NCBI GenBank assembly: GCA_025345505.1
Contig: JANVCC010009967.1
Coordinates: 155,832-219,831 of the forward strand
Source: Todiramphus chloris collaris
Taxonomy: Eukaryota; Chordata; Aves; Coraciiformes; Alcedinidae
DNA: 64,000 bases
Reading direction: 5' to 3'
Below, in pieces: positions 45,262 to 60,200 of this stretch. The notes beneath the pieces were generated by a model. That model was not told the origin of the DNA, did no database searches, and saw nothing but the letters and a program-made list of their open reading frames with translations. The position numbers and the translations under genes were made by a program. How positions within the stretch are numbered: position 1 is the stretch's first letter; every line of letters starts with the position of its first letter.

Positions 45262-48200
45262 TCAATAGTCCTCGTCCTCCGGGTGGGTGACGTACATGAT
45301 GGGCACCAGTCCCTTCTCGGAGCCGAGGCTGCACTGCAGCCAGTCACCATCCACCTTGGAGATGACCTGCAGGATATCCCCTTTGTTGAAGCTCAGCTGT
45401 CCTGCCTCAGTGGCGATGTGATGGCAAAGAGCTTTCACCTCACTGCAGGCAGAGGGAAGGGAGGAAGGGTTAGCTCATCACAGGACACTCATCCTGCTGA
45501 AGCCCAAGGATCACCAGAGGCACAGAGGACCAAGGAAAACTCCTATTTCCCCACCCAGCCAGGCTCCCAGCTGCCCCCCAGGTCCCCCTCACCTGCAGAT
45601 AGCAGAGTTGGGGTGAATGGATGCACAAGGTGCATCTTCCCTGGTCCCTGAGTACCAAGGGTACCAGGTGAACTGCAACAGGCAGAGCCAGGTCAAACCC
45701 AACCCACCATGTCCCAGCACCTGCAGAATGGCCCCACGGTGCCACTCACCAGGGAGGGTGAGGAGACAGACCCCGGGCTGGCCGCTCCGTGGGGAGCACT
45801 TCAAGTGGCTCTGTCCGAGGGGGCTCCGTCTCAGGGCCTGCTTCTCGCCACATGCTTGCCCCAACCGTCTGGGCCACCAGCTGGAATACAGACTTGTCCA
45901 AGCTCAGCCAGCCAGAGGGCAACCTGAAAGAAAGAGAAAGAAGCAGGCAGTGGCAGGGAAGTGTACCTGGAGGCAAGGAGAAACCATTCTCATATCTTAG
46001 AGCTGTGGCTCCAAGCACAAAGTACACTGTTGTATCCATGCTGTCTCCTAGAGGGAAGGGCTCAGCATCCTCCAGACACAACATGGCCTAGACTGGGAAG
46101 GACATTGCCAGTGGCCACAGAAGCAAGAAGGGTGCAGATGGAGGAGCAATGCAGGGATGCCTCAGCTGTATGGGGCAACTTCACGCCTCCTCACGTGTTG
46201 TGTGCAGCAGGGATGGCTCCATGTTCTGTTCTCAATACATGGTTTTGGGAGGGATAAGGTGATTATGGGGCCCATGAAGCAGAAGCCCTTTTGCCAGAGC
46301 GGAGGCTGAGAATCCAAGGCTGTGGTATGGCTCAGTCAGGAGAGGACAGCCAGTGAGGTGGATTGAACAAGGGCAAGAGCTGAAGAGGGGAACAGTAGTG
46401 TTGTAGGAATTAAGGCAGGCCAGCAAGCTGGCAGGGCTGGGCAGGGGCAAAAGACCTCTCTGTTCACACACTGCCACTGGTGTACCACCATGATGTAGCC
46501 CAGTGGCTGGCTATTGGCCTGACTTCACCTGCACTCCTGCAACCCCAGGTTAGCCAGCCCTCCCCAGCCCCACACTATCCCTTGCCCCTTACCTGTTAGG
46601 CTGCCTGGGCTCCTTCTGCACCTTCCTGGACCCAAACAAGTGTCCCCACTTGATGGGCTGGTTGCCCTCTGATGCACTAGTGCTGCTCTCCTCTTGGGGG
46701 GCTGCTGCTCCCACTTTTTGTTGAGTCCCCGCCTCCTTCTCCTTGCTGCGCTTCAGCTCTGTAAGCACCGAGTCTGGGGGGCTGCCCATCCAGAAGGGCC
46801 AGCTCCTTTCCTTTACCTCTTCACTGACCAGTACCTGCTGAGGCTTTTCCAATGGCTCTTCCACAGCTTCAGGACTCGGCTTGCTGGCAGCCTTGGGCCT
46901 CTCCTCCAAGGTGCCCTCAGCAATGGGGCAAGCCTCTGCACCCTCCACCACCCCTTCGCGGGGGGGTGGTGCCTTGCGGGTCTCCACTGACCTGGGCACA
47001 GCATTCAAAGCCTTCTTCTTCTCATAGCGGATGAACTTTGAGCCTTCAGCCGAGCCCTCGATGTAAATCTGAGAGCTCTGCATGAGCTGGTACCACCAGC
47101 CTGCCTGTTTGTCCTTCTTCCCCTCCCATGTGCTCTCTTGCCCCTTATTCTGCTCTTCCTCCCTGTCACCATCTCCGTAGGAGGCCCCCACCCCCTTGAC
47201 TCTCTCATTCTCAGCTTGCTGGGGGCTGTGGTGTGGTGAGATATCACCACCTCTGGCACCCATTCTGCATGCTTCAGGGGCAGTGCTGCAGCCATCGGGA
47301 TCCTCACTGCTGCCCCGTGTCCGCATCAGCTGCAGAGTGGAGTGTGCGGAAAGCAGCAGGTCCTGCTTCACACGCAGCAGCTCCTTCTGCTGCTGCTGCT
47401 CCTTGCCCATCTGCATCAGGTGGTGCTCGAAAAGGAGGTCTAGGTTGAAGGGCAGCAGGGAGAGAGGCTGGAGCAGGAGCAGAAGCTCCTCGAAAAGAGG
47501 CTGGCACACGCTGTGAGACAGGCACAAGAAGCCCACGGGCTGGTAGTGTGCCTGGATGATATCTGTAGGGCAAGAGACATCAATTAGAGAAGAGGCCATT
47601 GCTACCTTTGTGAAGCCACCAAGAGTCTAGTGAAGCTATAGGGAAAGGAGCTGGACACTGCAGTGTGAGGCTCAGAACTGGGTCAGGAAGCATCATATAG
47701 TCTGTGAGCTCTAGGCAAACTGGCCCAGGTCCTGCACCCACTCATGCCTGAAGTCAGGACCTGTTTGTCAGACTCTCCACCAGGATGACCTCTGCCAGAA
47801 AATGCCACAAGAATAGGGTGGAAATAAAGAGCATTAAAGGGCTGGCACACATTAAAATTTCACATCTCCTGGACATGATCAAGAAACTACAGATCTGGTG
47901 GACAAGAAGTTATCCACAGGACAGCAATGTGCCCTTGTGGCCAGGAAGGCCAATGGTGTCCTGGGGTGCATAAAAAGAGTGTCCAGCAGGTCAAGGGAGG
48001 TTCTCCTCTCCCTCTAATCCACACTAGTGAGACCACATCTGGAGTATTGTGTCCAGTTCTGGGCTCTCTAGTTCAAGAGGGACAAGGAAATACTAGAGAG
48101 AATCCAACAGAGGCTAGGAGGATGATGAAGGGACTGGAACATCTCTCTTATGAGGATAGGCTGAGAGACCTGGGGCTGTTTAGCCTGGAGAAGACTGAGA

Positions 48201-51200
48201 GGGGATCTTATCAATGTTTACAAATATCTGAAGGGTGGGTGTCAAGAGGCCAGTCTCTTTTCAGTGGTGCCCTGTAACATGATGAGGGGCAATGGTCACA
48301 AACTGGAACACAGGCAGTTCCACCTCAACATGAGGAAAATCTTCTTTACTGTGAGAGTGATGGACCCTGGAACAGGCTGCCCAGAGAATGACCTGCGCTG
48401 GGTGATCCTGCTCTGGCAGGGAGGTTGGACTTGATCTCCAGAGGTCCCTTCCAACCCCCACCATTCTATGATTCTATCATCTGGCCAGTACCAGTGCCCT
48501 GAGAGAGGGGTGTCAGAAACAGCTGAATACAGTTTTTCTACAGATGTGGCTGGGCTGAACTGTGGATCCTAACAGAAAATGGACTAGCATTTCTACCTGC
48601 AGCATTCATCCTTCACTTCATTTGACCACAGCTGTAGTGCCCTCCCTCCTAGCTTTTTGGTCTCAATCCCAGGTGAAGAGGTGGGAACAGGATTTGTGGC
48701 CATTTGGCCCCAGAGAGGTAACAGACCACAGACAGGACTTGCACCTTATCTCCAGCCCCTTTGCCTACCCTTCACCATCCTGGCTTTAGCTCATACTTCC
48801 ATCTCTCAATGATGTCTTGAAAGAGATGGCTTCCTTCTCCTCCAGAAATCCAGGATGCTTCCTCTTGCCACACTGATCAGTAAAAAGGCCAGCCTACTCC
48901 AGAGAGAAGTGCTGACTGCACACACAGACCTCGGCAGTGCTTGCTGTCAACCCCCAAACCTGACAGAAGATATGGGGCTGGGCTTGCAGTGCATGGGGCC
49001 CTGGGCTGAGCACAGGCTAAGCCAGCAGCACTCTGTATGCTCTAGAAACATTTCTGGTTGAAAAAATAAACAGATACATGCAGTAAAATCTGCTTTTTCT
49101 TTGTCAGGAGGCTTTCCTTTCCCTTTCTTTCCATTTTCCATGCCTGAAGGGTTTCAGTCAAGCGTGCACACCCACAGTCATACAAGGCTCTCAGGTACTC
49201 AGCAGGGAACACAGAAATTTGGGGAAGGTTCGATCTGGTCTCTTGTGGGTAGGCTGAGAGATCTGCATTGGAGCTGACAGCCTTGGGTACTACCTGCAGC
49301 TGGGAAGGATGTGGCTGGCCAGGCTCAGGGAGAGGTTGCTGCATGGAGCTTGGACTTCTACCTGGGACTTCCCTGGTACACTGGGGCTTTGTATAGTCCA
49401 GTCCTTCAGCTCAGAACAAAGACAAGCAGCCTAGGCTGGAAGACCAGCAAGAGAAATGCATGTCCCTCCTGTGCTCTATGTTGTGCAGAATTTGGCCCCC
49501 ACTACAGCCCACAGCCCTCATGCTCTTACCTTCATGGTTGTAGAGGTGGTTGAACCAGAACTCCAAGGACCGGATACTGGAGGAAGGGAAAACAGGGAAA
49601 GAAAGAGTGAAAATTGATTCACCTCCACCCTTGCTGTTCTACAAAAAGAACAGTGACTACAAAAGGGTACTGAACACAGCATGAACTTGTGAACCCCAAG
49701 ACCTAGTGAAAGGGTATTGTCTTACTCCCTTCAGCACACACGGACCATAGACACCCAGCCTTTCACAGAGCCATCCAGTTTGTTTTACATCAGGCATCGT
49801 GCAACTGTAGCCCCTAGCAGCCATGTTTCCAGCAAGTTTCCTCACCATTTAGCTCCTATGTCTATGGCTTAGACATAGGTGACAAGGACTCATGTAGAAG
49901 AGGAAAATCATCTACAAAAGTTAAACCATTGCTGGAGGCTTGGCCCAACATATGCTGGTATTCTGTGCCAGCAGAGGAGAGCTGGGCCAGCCTAGGTGGA
50001 GAAAGGGCAGAGCTTTCTCCTGCTTGTAGGCATCCTCCAACATTTGGAAATCTTGGGGACTTGCTACTGCCAGAGTTCTTGCTGACCACTGGAGAAGAGC
50101 TGGGAAATACCATGCTAGCAGCATTCATCCCTTCACCAGCAGAGAGACATCACTGCCACCTTCTGTTTAACACTGAGTGTAGTGTGCACACTCCTTATTC
50201 AACTTGGAAGGGCCAGTCTTGAGTCCTGGAATAGGGCAATTTCTTCTTCAGAGCTTCTTGCCCTGGGATTCACTGCAGCTCCAGGAAGCAGTGATTTCAG
50301 AAGGGATTTCCAGGAGTAATTTATGTTTATGTTATGCCTAACCTTGTAAGAATCCTGACAGACAGACTTCCCATATATAGCCACCTCTTCTCAGTCCTGG
50401 CCTTGTAGGGTAAGTTTTGATCCTCCTGGAGAAGCTTACAGCTTCTTCTCTCCCTCACCTACAGCTGGGGAGTGTCTGCCCATGTTTCTTAAGACTTTTC
50501 ACTGGCATCTGTGCCCGGCTGCAGTCAAGGACCAGCACCTGCTTCCAGCACTGGGCAGTGACACGAAGCCAGCCCAGAGAGCCTGCTTACTTGAGGAGGC
50601 CAAAGATGAAAGCGTTGAACCTCATGGTGTGGTTGGTGAGCTCTGTGTACTGGCTGATCTTGCTATAGAGGCTGTGCAGCAACTTGGTTGAGGGGCCTAT
50701 GGAGAGAAACAAAATGTTGAGATTATCTGTAGTGAGCAAAGCCAAAACAGCATCATGGGAAGGAGCATCAAAGCAAAGACAGATGTTGGCTGGAGGACCA
50801 TGCATACATGTGAATCGCCCTTCCATCAAACAAGAAGATGAGCTCACTCATCCCACCAGTTAGACTTACACAAGGGAGATGGGTTGTGGTTTGCCCCAGA
50901 CTGCTACTGCAAAACTTTGGAAGAGTTTCAATGCCACAAGGGCCGACCTCCCACTTCAGGGACAATCACAGCCCTTGTCTGAAACCCCATGGGTAAACAG
51001 AACATTGTGGTGGGTGGTGATAACCCATATATATTTGGGGGTGTCTGCAACCACAGAGATAACCTCAGAGCGGGAAGTTTGCCACAAACAGCTAAGAGGC
51101 TTCCCAGCCCAGTAAGAGCCACAGCTCTTACTGATGCAGAAATCAGCATGGTCCTGCAATCTGTAACCTTGGAAAGGAGTTATCCTGGATGGTGGCTACT

Positions 51201-54200
51201 GCCACGTTCCAGGGCGCAGGCTGGTACTAGTGGAGGGAGGAGGTGGTGTGGGCATGCTTGAGCCAAGTGAGCTCTGAGTGTGTAAATTTTCTTACAGAGC
51301 ACGCTAGAGCAGTCTTTCTACAGTAGCTGTGCAGGGCTAAAGATGAAGGTCTGGAAACACCTTGGAAGCTTAGAGGTGGGGAAATAGCCATTCTTTTTTT
51401 TTTATTTTGTTGGGTTTTGTTTGTAGTTTTATTTTGTTGTTTGTTTGTTCTGTTTTGTTTTGTTTTATTGCTAGGGCTTTTTATAGGAGAATTTGGAAAT
51501 TTCAGGGGAAACGGCAATAAATATTTAGCAGAATAGGCCAGTGTCTCTGCAGTGAGACACATATTCCTCTGCATTCCCATTCTTACAGTCAACCTTCCCC
51601 AGCATGTCCCAGGTGCAACACAGAAGTACCGCAGAGTGATGGGCATCGCTGCACACCCTCCATACCTAGCTGGGTGGATGCCTCCACCACGCTCCAGGGG
51701 ATGTTCCTCCTCTGGCCAATGATCATGTCTAGGACGTAAGCCTTGAGCCCATCACTCAGAATGTCCCGGACAGCAGGGCACAGGTATTTCAGGATGAGAT
51801 GCCCCACATTGGGGCTCACAGAGCTGTTCCCAAGTTTGGCCTAAGAGACAACAGGCAACATGGACAGTGTTGGTAACTGATATGCAAGGTACAGATGCAT
51901 GCAAACAGTCCAGCCCCACTTGCCTCCCACAGACATCCAGTAGGCACTATCCAGGCTACAATGATGATCAGCAGCTCCCTTAACTGGAGGGCTCTTCCCT
52001 TTCACCCCTGCTGCCTCATACACCAGTTCCGGATTGCTCCCTCTAAGGTCTGCCCCAGGCTGGGATGTGGCAATAGCTTGGGAAGAGAATATGCCAGCTT
52101 GGGAAAAGGATATCCAAGTTTGGGAAGAGGATTTGCCAATTAGAAGGGATGCCTGGTTCTACCTACAGGTGTAACAAGGCTGTCCTGCTGGAGGAAGGAA
52201 AGAGTAGGGATTTTTCTGCTGCTGTAGATTTCTTGTTGCTATTTTTGAAGCAGGAAGCAGCAAGCCACATAGGAACTACCAGCCCTGAGGGGTTAAGGAA
52301 CACTTAACTCTGTGACATGCTGAGCTATAATTCCTAGGGATTACTATAAATAAACGGGGTGAGGGCAGAATAGATGGACAGAGCTCAGGTTGAGATGGGG
52401 AAACATGTAAGAGCCCAGCACCAGCACAGTGGGGATATATCCTGCTGCACACAGTCTTTGAGGAGTCAAGGGGTTTATTCAAAGGGGTCAGCCCAAGGCC
52501 TTGAACGTCATGTTGGGGGTCCCAGGTAGTTGTGTTCAAGGCACAGATTTTACCAGCTGAGCTGGAATTATACTGGCCAGTTGGCACAAGGCCCTGAACT
52601 GAGACTGAACTTCTAGGTCAGGAATAATCCTGTCAGATCCATTGAGCATGGGAGCATCAGGGATGGGTGCTGCCTTTTGACAGGTGAATGCTCAGACTTT
52701 GGCACTGTTGCATAAGAAAACCCCACCTCAAAACCATGGCATTGTCTAGGAAGTAAAGCAACAGCGGAATGTTGCAATTATTCCCCAAACCAACACTGCA
52801 AGAACAAAACTCACAGCAAAGCCTTAATAAAGCTGTGGGAATCGCAACAGCTCCAGTTACACTGCACAGCAATCTCTGCATTGGCAGCAATTGTAATTAG
52901 GGGCAAATTACCCCAGGCTCTGAGATAAGATTGAACAGGCTTGGAATTTGACTCAGTCAAGTCTCTCCTTGGGGATGGCACTTTGGGGTAGTTGCCATGT
53001 CCAAATAGTGTCACCCCAGAGTGCCCTGACTGAAGCAGAGAATTCACCACCGAGAGACAGGAGGCACCACAAACATGCTGGGTGTCACTGGACTGCAAAT
53101 GTTGCGTGGTACAAACAGAGGCAAACTTGTTCTGCTTCTGTGTCATTACAGAAATGGGAGATGAGGGGAGCACAGGCCAAAGACAGTCAGCCCGACAGGT
53201 AACCTAGATGCACAGTGAAGCTAGAGGGTTCCTGGTTACAGCTATAGGGTATGCCCACCTGCTCCAGATGGACAATGACTGATGCACTTTTTTTATCACT
53301 GTGGAGGCCTGTGACACATGAGGGAATGGGGACACTGCACAGTGTCCAGGCACCAGTGGCAGAAAAGAAACATGGGAGATGTGGCAGAGGAGGACACAGC
53401 TCTCCACTGCATGAGAGAAAAACAGCTGCTGTACTGCATCAGATCGCAAATACCACTGGCCTGGCATTCTTTCAAAAAAAAGAGCCATAAGTACAAAAGG
53501 AAGAGTCAGCCAAAGCAAACATATATGGTACTTGCCCTTGATACTCTTGCAGCCTACAACTACTTTCAACTCAGAGACTACCTAGGCTGGACATTATTCC
53601 TTTGTGTTTAGTAGACCTCAGTGAATTTCCCTTCCCTATGCTTTTCTGGTCTTCCCGTAAATCCACTTACTCTTTTTGCACCCCAGCATCATGCATCAAG
53701 AATTGTCACAGACTTATTATCTGCTGCATGACATATTATTGCCTTTGTTTGGTTTGTTCCTGGTACTACTGCCTTCACTGGATATTCTGTAGTTTTTGAC
53801 TGGAAGAGAATGGAGATGCAATCTTTCTCCATCCTCTCCATGTCACTCACAATGTTGGTGACATAGGCAAGACATACCTTCACCCCTGGATCCCTGCTGG
53901 TTCCAAAGTGAGCCACAATCAGGTCAACAGCAGTGTTGATCGCCTTCACCAGACCTAAAGGGAGAGAACAAGTCAGAAAGCTGCCTGAGGGTCTTCAAGG
54001 ACAGACCCTGACCAAACAACTCACATAGAAATCAGGCATAGACATTTCAAGCCCATGTCAGATCATGTGCCCTTTGCCTCCTAACTCCTTGCTACATCTG
54101 TCCCTGCTGGTTCCAGCACTTACCTATCAGTCCAACAGCAGGACAACCTTTAGAAGTGGCTGAAGCGTAACAGACTCTGTCAATATTCCCAAGGGACATG

Positions 54201-57200
54201 GACCATCACCTCCATGCACCACCCCCTAAGGGAGCAGGGATGGGGTCTGATGCAAAGAGGCTTTTGCTGCTTTGTTCCTACAAGGTGTCAGGGCAGAGGC
54301 CATGCATTTGGTAAGTGATATAATGACTTTAAACAAGCCAGTGGTGGGTAAACTGACATCTGCATCAGTATGATGCAAGAACAGAAGTGGAATAAAGGGG
54401 AAAGCTGCCATCTGGTAATCACCAACACACGGCCGGCAAAGTCACGGGAGCCCTTCTGCACACCTCTTGCCTCTAAAATTATACCCAGTCAGCTATCAAC
54501 AACCCAGATCCCAGTTCTTCCTCTGGCATGGGTCTCATCACAGCTGTATCCTGACTTGCTTTGAAATCCTTTCGCCCACCCTTTTATGCAAATAATTTAC
54601 CATGTAGCACCCAACAGACCTTTTGCCTGAATGACAAAATCTCAGGCTAGCATATCTGCAACGTCACACAGATACACTGGTCTATCCTTGAGTCAGGGAG
54701 GGCTACATGCCCTGCCTCAGGGTCATAAGCCTGTGACTGACTCCTCTCTCTGTCCTTTTTTGTGGATTTAATATTCCTTCCTGGGACAAGCAGCTCAAAC
54801 ATACTCCATGGAACATTGCATGGTGCAGAGAACTCAAGAACCTGCTACGGAAACAGACAGCATTCCAGGTGGACATATAGTTATGATGCTACGGTAAAGG
54901 GCAGGGGAAAAAACCATTAAGTCTATATGATGTCTACCATTATGTCTACAGAAATGAGACAGAGAGAAACGTGATGCACGTTTGCATCATGCTGCGCTAT
55001 GTCACACCCTCATCCATGAGAGATGCACAGACTCACCCTTCTTCTGCAGCAAGTCGATGGAGATGGACTCTGTGTTGCCATCTGGCGAGAGGCAGAACTC
55101 AGCAGGGGGTTTCTCTGCTAGTGAGAAGTAGTCAGGGAAGAAGTCAGTGTAGGTAAGCTGGAGTTGCCTCATAGACTGTCCTGCAGGGCCAAGACAGGAG
55201 GAAGAAGGATCAGCCCCAAGCCCTTACACCAAAGCCTCTCCCATATTGCTTGCTCTTCCCCAAAGCAGCCTGCACCAGCAGCAGTCTTCACCCCAGCCTG
55301 TCCGAGCCTGGGACAGCAAGGCTACAGGCTTCTTACACTTGCAGCAATGGTTTGCGACGTGAGCCTGTACAGTTCACCCCACAGCCTGCCCAACACCTAG
55401 CTCCAGCTTAACTGGGGGCACTGGTATATGCTGTGCTAGGTTCACCCTCATGGGCTGCTGCTAAGGTAAACCTTGCTGCACCAAACCCTGAGGGCTGCTG
55501 TGCAGATAGCTCCACAAAGTGGGGCCAAAAGTAAAGCACAGAGGGAATTCCTACTTGTCACATAGAGACAACAAACTACGTATCTTCTGCCTGTTCCCTG
55601 GGATGGCCTCTGTTTCCAAAGGGTAACTTCAGCGGGCACTCTTTCATATGCTTGATTTCCATCTGGCTAACTCTGTGCTAGGCATCATCCCATGAAGGAG
55701 AGCCAGAGAACACCTCTGGATTGGCAGAGTGAGGTGTAGAGCTTTGGGGAATTCCCTCCACAACTTGAGGCTGGCCTGAAGAATGATCTCCCTCCCATAG
55801 ATAGGCCACACTTCTCTTCCCAGAGGACTCTCAAAGGTTCAGCTAAAAGCAGGCTGCTCCTCTCAGCTTTCCTGCGCAAGTTTTGGAGGACAGGGATGAC
55901 CTTAAGGGTAAAGCATGGAGGAGACAGAGCTTTGTGGAGCCCTACAGTGTTGCCAGCTGCCTCATGAAACCTAGAGCCAGGCACCTAGCACAATGCCAGG
56001 GTTGGCAGATGGGTAGACACTGTCATGCACAGACAAAAGATCTCCAAGGGACACAGCTCCTTTGTGAGACATGAACTACAAGCCAGACACAGTCCAGGAG
56101 CACTTTCTGAGGTCTGAGCAGGCTCTTGAGCCATTCACTTTCCTCTTCAATCCACCCCAGAGCTGGACCTGACTGCTCTCAGATCGTGGAGAAGGGAGGT
56201 TCCACACAGACTGTACCCATCAGTGAGGCAGTTTTCACCTTCCTCTTGTACCCTCTGGCCCCACCGTGAGCAGATACATCACCCCTCCTTCTTGGAGCAG
56301 GCAGAGCAGTGATGGAGCCAGCCCGAACCTGTGCCCCAAGGGATACTGAGGCTGAGCCCAGGGCCACCTCCCAAGATGCCCCAGCAGAAAGGTGGTGCGC
56401 ACCGTTCAGCTTGCAGTGGAAATGGCTGGCGTTGAGAGTGCCAGGGAGCTCAAAGATGGGGTTCCCTCGGTTCAGCCGAGGCTCTTGCTGCCTCCTGTCT
56501 AGGCTGCCTGCTAAGCTGGGCAGCCCTGAAATTCGGTCCAGACCCAGGGGGTTCCTTCGCCTGTACTCCCGCCACTTCAGCGCTTGGGGAGAGAGGTGGT
56601 TTGCTAGGATGCCGCAGGCAGTGAGGATGTGAGCAGGTGGGAGGATGTGGAGGGGAAATGGGGAGAGAGAATATGAGAAAGAGGAAGGACAGAGAAACAG
56701 AGACAGCACATTAGTTAAAAGTCCAGCAGCGTTTCAGGACATTAGCACACATACATGGAGCGAGTGGAGGCCACAGCCTGGCAGGGCAAGGCAGGAGCCT
56801 GGGTGGCCTCATGGCTGCAGTCACAGAGGGAGCAGGTTTGGGGTCCAAGCACCTGGCACAGTGATCTTACAGCAACCCACATTGTCCTTCCTGGACACAC
56901 AGTCTAGGAGTCTGGACTGAAGAGGGTAGGACTGTCTTCTGCAAGAAAGAAACCCCTGTAGTAGGGGCTGTTGGGTACTGCAGCATCCAGAAGCAATTTT
57001 TTGTCAGGCTGTGGCTACAAAAGAGGGTGATACTATAGGGAGCAGCCATACCCTTAGGGAGCTGGAGCCGTTCAGCCTAGCACATGCTGGTGGATGAGTA
57101 CCTACCGTTGAGGGGCCGTATTCCCACGCTGCTCAGGGGACCAGAGCTGCTGGTCTCACTGCCACTTCTCCAGTGGGGATCTGTGTGGCCTCCTGCTCTG

Positions 57201-60200
57201 CTCATGGGCATACCACCCACTGAGAGGGGTGGGAGGGACCCACTGTGGAGTCGATACTCGGAGAGCAGTGGGCTCGGCTCCAGTGATGACTCCTTCTTGG
57301 GAACTGGCTTGGCATTCTCCTTTTGCCTCAGGGCATCAGCTTTGGTGGCTTGTGAGGGCTGCATGGCACTGACAGCAGGGGAAGACCTTGTAGGAAGCAG
57401 GCTGGCAGAGATGGGGCAGGACCTGCTCCTGGGGGGCTGGCTCTCTCCAGCTCTCTCCATGGTGGGCGAGGAAGAGGAGTCCCCGCTTTGAAAGAAAGGC
57501 ACATTGCATCGTACAGGAGAGTAACTCCCCAGGGGGGACGGGCGGGTTGTCTCAGGGACGGGCTTCTTAACGCAGCCATCACTGCGGGAAGCAGCTCCGT
57601 CCACTGCTCGCTGGGTGAGGAGCGCGCTGTGGGCTTGGCTCCCCGCCACCGCTGCCTGCTCTGCCGAGGTGGCTAACGGCTGGGAACTGGAGATCTGTTG
57701 GCTGGCAGGCCGGTTGCTGGATAAGCTGTAGAGTTGGGAAAGGCTGGAGGCAAAATGGCTGTGCAGGGCACGGGCCTTGGGTGGCTTGCTGAAATGGTGC
57801 TGGAAAACAAAGGGCTGAATGGGCAGAGTCGTAGGACGCTGGTCCTTGCTGTAGCGTACCACAGGCTTGCTGTCTGTGCCACCACCTTGGAGAAGAGAAA
57901 GGGGGACAAGGTATGAGGATGGGCAGAGGGACAATCACTGTCAGCCCAGCAGATCGCAGGCACAAGGGAATGTGCTTTCATCTGCGGGAGGAAGAGGAAG
58001 AGCTAGAGGCCAGTGACACATGCAGAGTGGTTCAAGTCTGAACTGGTTACACACATCGTGAGCTGGCAGGCTAAAGACATGCGTCCCCAAATGCAGAGTT
58101 TCCAGCTACGGACAGTTGTCTGGAAGAGTAGACCACTGCATCAGGAGCTTATCTCTCCTTGTAAGAACACCAGCTTCACATTCCTTCCCCATTCCCTGCC
58201 TCCCAGGACAGCACAAAGATACAGCCTCAAGGGTCTGCCCTTGATCTGCCTCTGCCCAGGCATTGCCAAAAGGACAAAGCCTAATGCACTGTGGGACAGC
58301 AAGATTTCTTAAGTCTGAGGACTGTCCCCTCCCACATGTGCTGAGAACTCACACAGCTGAGCACCAGCATTACATGTCTTTCAGTACTTGAAGAGGGCAT
58401 ATAAGAAAGATGGAGACAATAATTTCAGCAGGGCATTCTGCAACAGGGCAAGAGGTGATGGTTTTAAAATAAAAGAGGGGAGATTCAGACTAGGTAGAAG
58501 GAAGACATTTTTTACCATGAGGGCGGTGGAACACTGGCCCAGGTTGCCCAGGTAGATGCCCCAACCCTGGAAACATTCCAGGTCAGGTTGGATGGGGCTC
58601 TGAGCAACCTGCTCTAGTTGCTGATATTCTGGCTCCCTGCAGAGCGGTTGGACTAGGTGAGCTTTAAAGGCCCCTTCCAACCCAAAGCATCCCATGATTC
58701 TATGATTCTATGAAGAAACACCACAACTCTGCATCCCACATGGCACTTGGTGCTGTCAGAAAAGCTGCTTGCTTCTCCTTCTCCTTTCTCCTGTAACTGT
58801 CCTCCCCCTGAACACACAGATCCCTTCATCCCCCTAACTGTACCAAAACTAAGCAGCATGTTCCAGTCAAATCAGGAACACAGCATAAGCAGACGAACTG
58901 GAAAGAGCAGGTCTGCTCCAGCAAATAATGGGCAGGGATGTCCTAAGGGAGCATGCTGAGCTGATCTCCTAGGCGTACATGCCTCCAGCTCCTAGTCAGG
59001 CCAAAACACACAGAGGAACACAGATGAAGCATGACATACTGTGCACTCAGTTCATGACACACACAACAGTGGATGCTCACACATGACTGACTGGGATCCC
59101 TCATCACAAACCAAGCGGGCTGTTCCCATGCTGTCTTCTCCCAGAAGAGAACTGCCTTCCCTACTATCCCACAACAGGCACACGTTCAAGACTCAATAAA
59201 CAGGACAATACCAAAATAATTCTTGCTCCAAAGGCCAAAATCTCTCCCACATCTGCCATGGCAATGAACGACATGTTCTTCCCATCTCCTGCCAGAAATC
59301 TTCAGGGAATTAAATGTCTGGTCCTTGGCACGTTAGGAGCTATCTACCACAACAGTCTGGTCAGAGGTATTTTAGACAGGCTCTTACCTGTGAAGCAGGT
59401 ACAACAACTGTCTAGGGCAGAGACAAGAGGTTTCTCGCCATGCTGGAGAAATGTCCACACCTCTGATCGGACTGCCGCACAGCTTCCTCACCAGGCCAAG
59501 CAATGGCAATATCAAGGTGGAAAGCAATGCAAGTATTACAGCCTTTCCTGCAGAGGGACTCGGACAGTTATCCTCCACAGGAACCTTTGCTGCAATCCAA
59601 TGCACCGTGGATGATATGCTCAGGATGTTCCAGCTCCTCTAACCTCTGCAGGACTCATGCTGTAAGTCCCAGCAGAGACTGTGTGAGCTCCCTGACTCTG
59701 CCTTGAGAAGAGACTGCTGACTATGTCTCTTCGCTCTCCAAACCTGACCCATGTAGCTCCCAAGAAAGGCTAAAAACTTCTCAATGGTTCCCTTCCCTTC
59801 ATCTGCTGGGAACATGACTCTGCTGAGCATCTTCACCTATCTGTCTTAGGAACTAAAGGCAGGTGAGTCTCATGGATTGGGGGAGTACAATGCCCTGGAA
59901 TGCCTGCACAGACCCTATGTGCTAATGCCATGTCTTTCCTTACATGATATGAGAGGTTTACACAAAACCTCAAGTGGCTTTAGAAATACAAGGATAAGAC
60001 ACTTGCACTGATCCGGGTCTAAATTAAGAACAGCAAGGTTTTGTTCCGGGGAGTGGCAGACCAGGAAACAAACTGCACAGGTCTCCCATCACCACACAGG
60101 TTCCTCTGCTGTACCCCTCATGTCCCAAAGAGCAGCCTTTCCTTTTGCTTCTCCATTCTGCCTAGTTCAGCTCCTTACCGTCTGCTCGGGCTCTAACATC